This document shows positions 62,070 to 64,000 of a stretch of DNA of 64,000 nt, piece by piece (position 1 is the stretch's first letter; every line of letters begins with the position of its first letter). The notes beneath the pieces were generated by a model. The model did not search any database and was not told where the DNA came from. It saw only the letters and a program-made list of their open reading frames with translations. This DNA is from Phoebastria nigripes (taxonomy: Eukaryota; Chordata; Aves; Procellariiformes; Diomedeidae), in NCBI GenBank assembly GCA_035582835.1, contig JAYKAV010003083.1, forward strand, positions 391,139 to 455,138. Direction: 5' to 3'. A program made the position numbers and the translations under genes.

Positions 62070-64000
62070 CTAGAGCAGCTGCATTCCTTTTGATAATTCA
62101 CTTAGAAGGTCTATAAAGCAGAATTTAATATAGAATCAGATTTTTGGGTCTCCAGCCCCCAGATGCAGCTGATATTCCTGGAGATTGTGTAAACCGGAGG
62201 AAAAATAGTTCTCTTGCAGAGAGGTAAAATTAATTCAGGGTTGGAGCTGCCAGCTCCAAGTTGGCGTTACGTCATTGGAGAAGTAGCTGCCTCTACGAAT
62301 CTCTGCTGGCCTAACTTTCCTTCCACTGTAGTAGCTCTCCTGTGAATTATAGTGAACCCAGTGTTTCTCTAGCCAGTGTTGCCTAAGGTGGCTTGAAGGT
62401 TGACCAAACTGCTGCTGAGGTGTTTTGCAGGGAGGAGGAAGGCAAAAGCAAATTCAAGGTAGTCTAGCTCTTCTTCCGTGCTGTGGGTTCTCCACCCTGG
62501 GAGCTGTGAATATTTTGCCAGCTCGTTGCACTGCTGCCATTTCTGACAGCATAGCCGTTGGTGTAAAAGTCTGCTCTGGAACTGAACCGTGCAGCACAAG
62601 CACGTATTGATGCCACTGCAGCAGCAGGAGTAGGGAACCCAAGAGCAAATCTGAAAGCAACCTTACCAGGCCTATGCTGCCGTGAACAGACCGAGCTCTG
62701 TGCTGCCACAGATCAGGTGTGCTGCTTTCTGGTACAGCAACAGTCTGTTACAGTGCTGGATCTGTGTGTTCATAAAGATCTTAAAGCATTGCAGTTCCAA
62801 AATAACTTTTATGTCATGTAGCTGATATCTCCAGCATTGCACTGTTTTCCTCAGTGGCAACAACTTTCACTTCGCGAGAGATAAAAATTCAGGCAGATAA
62901 GTGTTCTCTTTTGAATATTCTCAATCTTAAGTCATAGGGCACTAATAAAACAAGCATTATACCAAACTAAAACTGGTTAAGTTACTGAAGGAACCATTTT
63001 TTTTCTAGATTAAAAAAAAAAGTCACCATTTTGATGGCTTCTGTTAATGTAATCTTCCATGTTTACTGAATGCATGCATGAACAATGTTAAAGGTGGTCT
63101 TCTGTTGATTTTGAGTTTTATGATTGTTCCTGTTGCACACTTCTTACATGATTCTTAAGGTAAAGAGTTGCTCATCCTAAAATTTATATAGTTTTCAGGA
63201 GTTTCATGAGCAATCTAACAATCTGAATGTTTGTGATAAATAAGCAACATGAGTAACATGGGAGCAGACCCATCAATACTAGTGCAAACAACGATCTAGG
63301 TCTTCCCTAACACTTGAGTACATTCAAGGTTGGAGTTTGTGAATTTTTACTGGTATTTTCCTTTGCACTACTCCTCGTGCTCCACAGGGGGGTAGCAAAA
63401 GGAAATAGGAGATCTGTTAAAACTACTCCAGTGTATCAGCGTTTACACCATCTGGTGTGGAAAGCTTTCTCAGAGGAGTATTTGATGTGTAACAAAGAGC
63501 TTCTGCTTGTTGAAACAAAATGCTTGATGAGCCAGCTAATATAGTGGTTGAACAAATGAGGTCTCTATGAATGTGAAAGTTAAGAAAAAACTAGAGTAAG
63601 AGACAGTTGGGTGTATGTTGTGGAAGGAGGGGTTTGTACATTGAAGTCTGGAGGTTTTACTTGAGAAATTTTCTGTCTTTAAAAATAATAAAAAATGGTG
63701 GAACCATGCAGTAATAAGTCATGCCAGAATGGTTCCAAATTTTTTTTTCCATGATAAGCAACTCAGCCATGATATGAATTCTTCAACTTAAAAGTGAGAC
63801 AAATTTTGCAACAACTGGTTGCATTGGATAAAAAAAAAAAAGCAGTAGCATTTTCTGTGTGTGTGATAAATGGTGACATTATTTTAAAATACCATTACTA
63901 AGCCTGAGGTTCTGAAGGGCCTGACAGTACCCATTCCATCCAAAGAGCTAGAAGTGTTCTGAACTCAGGAGAAAACTTGACTTGATTGAAAATGGAATTA
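62070..64000 (+). other. Putative intron 1, distal part
   Basis: AT-rich sequence downstream of the CR1 copy. The 76-codon frame at 63,314-63,544 begins with a hydrophobic stretch but has no adjacent donor of consensus quality, so no second exon is called. Confidence 0.45.

Noticed and set aside
1..64000. CRISPR arrays, prokaryotic operons, phage or viral genes
   Set aside because: No regularly spaced repeats, no dense coding and no ribosome-binding-site pattern. Composition and repeats are those of an animal nuclear genome.

Overview
The window reads as a gene-poor stretch of a vertebrate, most likely avian, nuclear genome. It is AT-rich and riddled with stops in every frame. It has no operon-like packing and carries about 20 isolated N bases typical of a draft assembly. 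The best lineage marker is one CR1 LINE 3' end at about 61,663-62,065. It retains the C-terminal reverse-transcriptase reading frame and the CR1 terminal ATTCTATG motif on the minus strand. One relatively young CR1 and few other repeats fit a bird. Several very old tRNA-derived MIR/CORE-SINE remnants fit amniote background DNA. The species cannot be named.

Layout. From 1 to about 58,300 I see no convincing protein-coding gene. The open frames there are short and lack family signatures. This stretch holds AT-rich unique sequence, microsatellites, short tandem duplications and four MIR-like remnants (about 29.69, 35.50, 52.29 and 56.11 kb). It also holds two possible older amniote repeats (20.13 and 26.53 kb) and several blocks that look like conserved non-coding elements (10.15, 12.9, 22.7, 31.5, 32.05, 44.6, 45.0 and 48.95 kb). 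An exon-like pair of splice sites at 49.09-49.64 kb could belong to a plus-strand non-coding transcript.

The right end is the functional centre. A CpG island of about 1 kb (60,280-61,280) holds GC boxes, a G-quadruplex-prone run and a plus-strand start codon in strong Kozak context. After nine codons this frame meets a consensus splice donor. I interpret this as the first coding exon of a plus-strand gene whose remaining exons lie beyond or unrecognised within the window. I cannot name it.

Head-to-head on the minus strand, four phase-compatible exon candidates with splice signals (60,109 down to 58,597) and a downstream AATAAA form a possible compact gene or lncRNA. It would share the CpG-island promoter. 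This model was built by eye, and I recognise no family in it. It is the most interesting unexplained structure here. No CRISPR array, bacterial-type system, rRNA or intact tRNA was seen.
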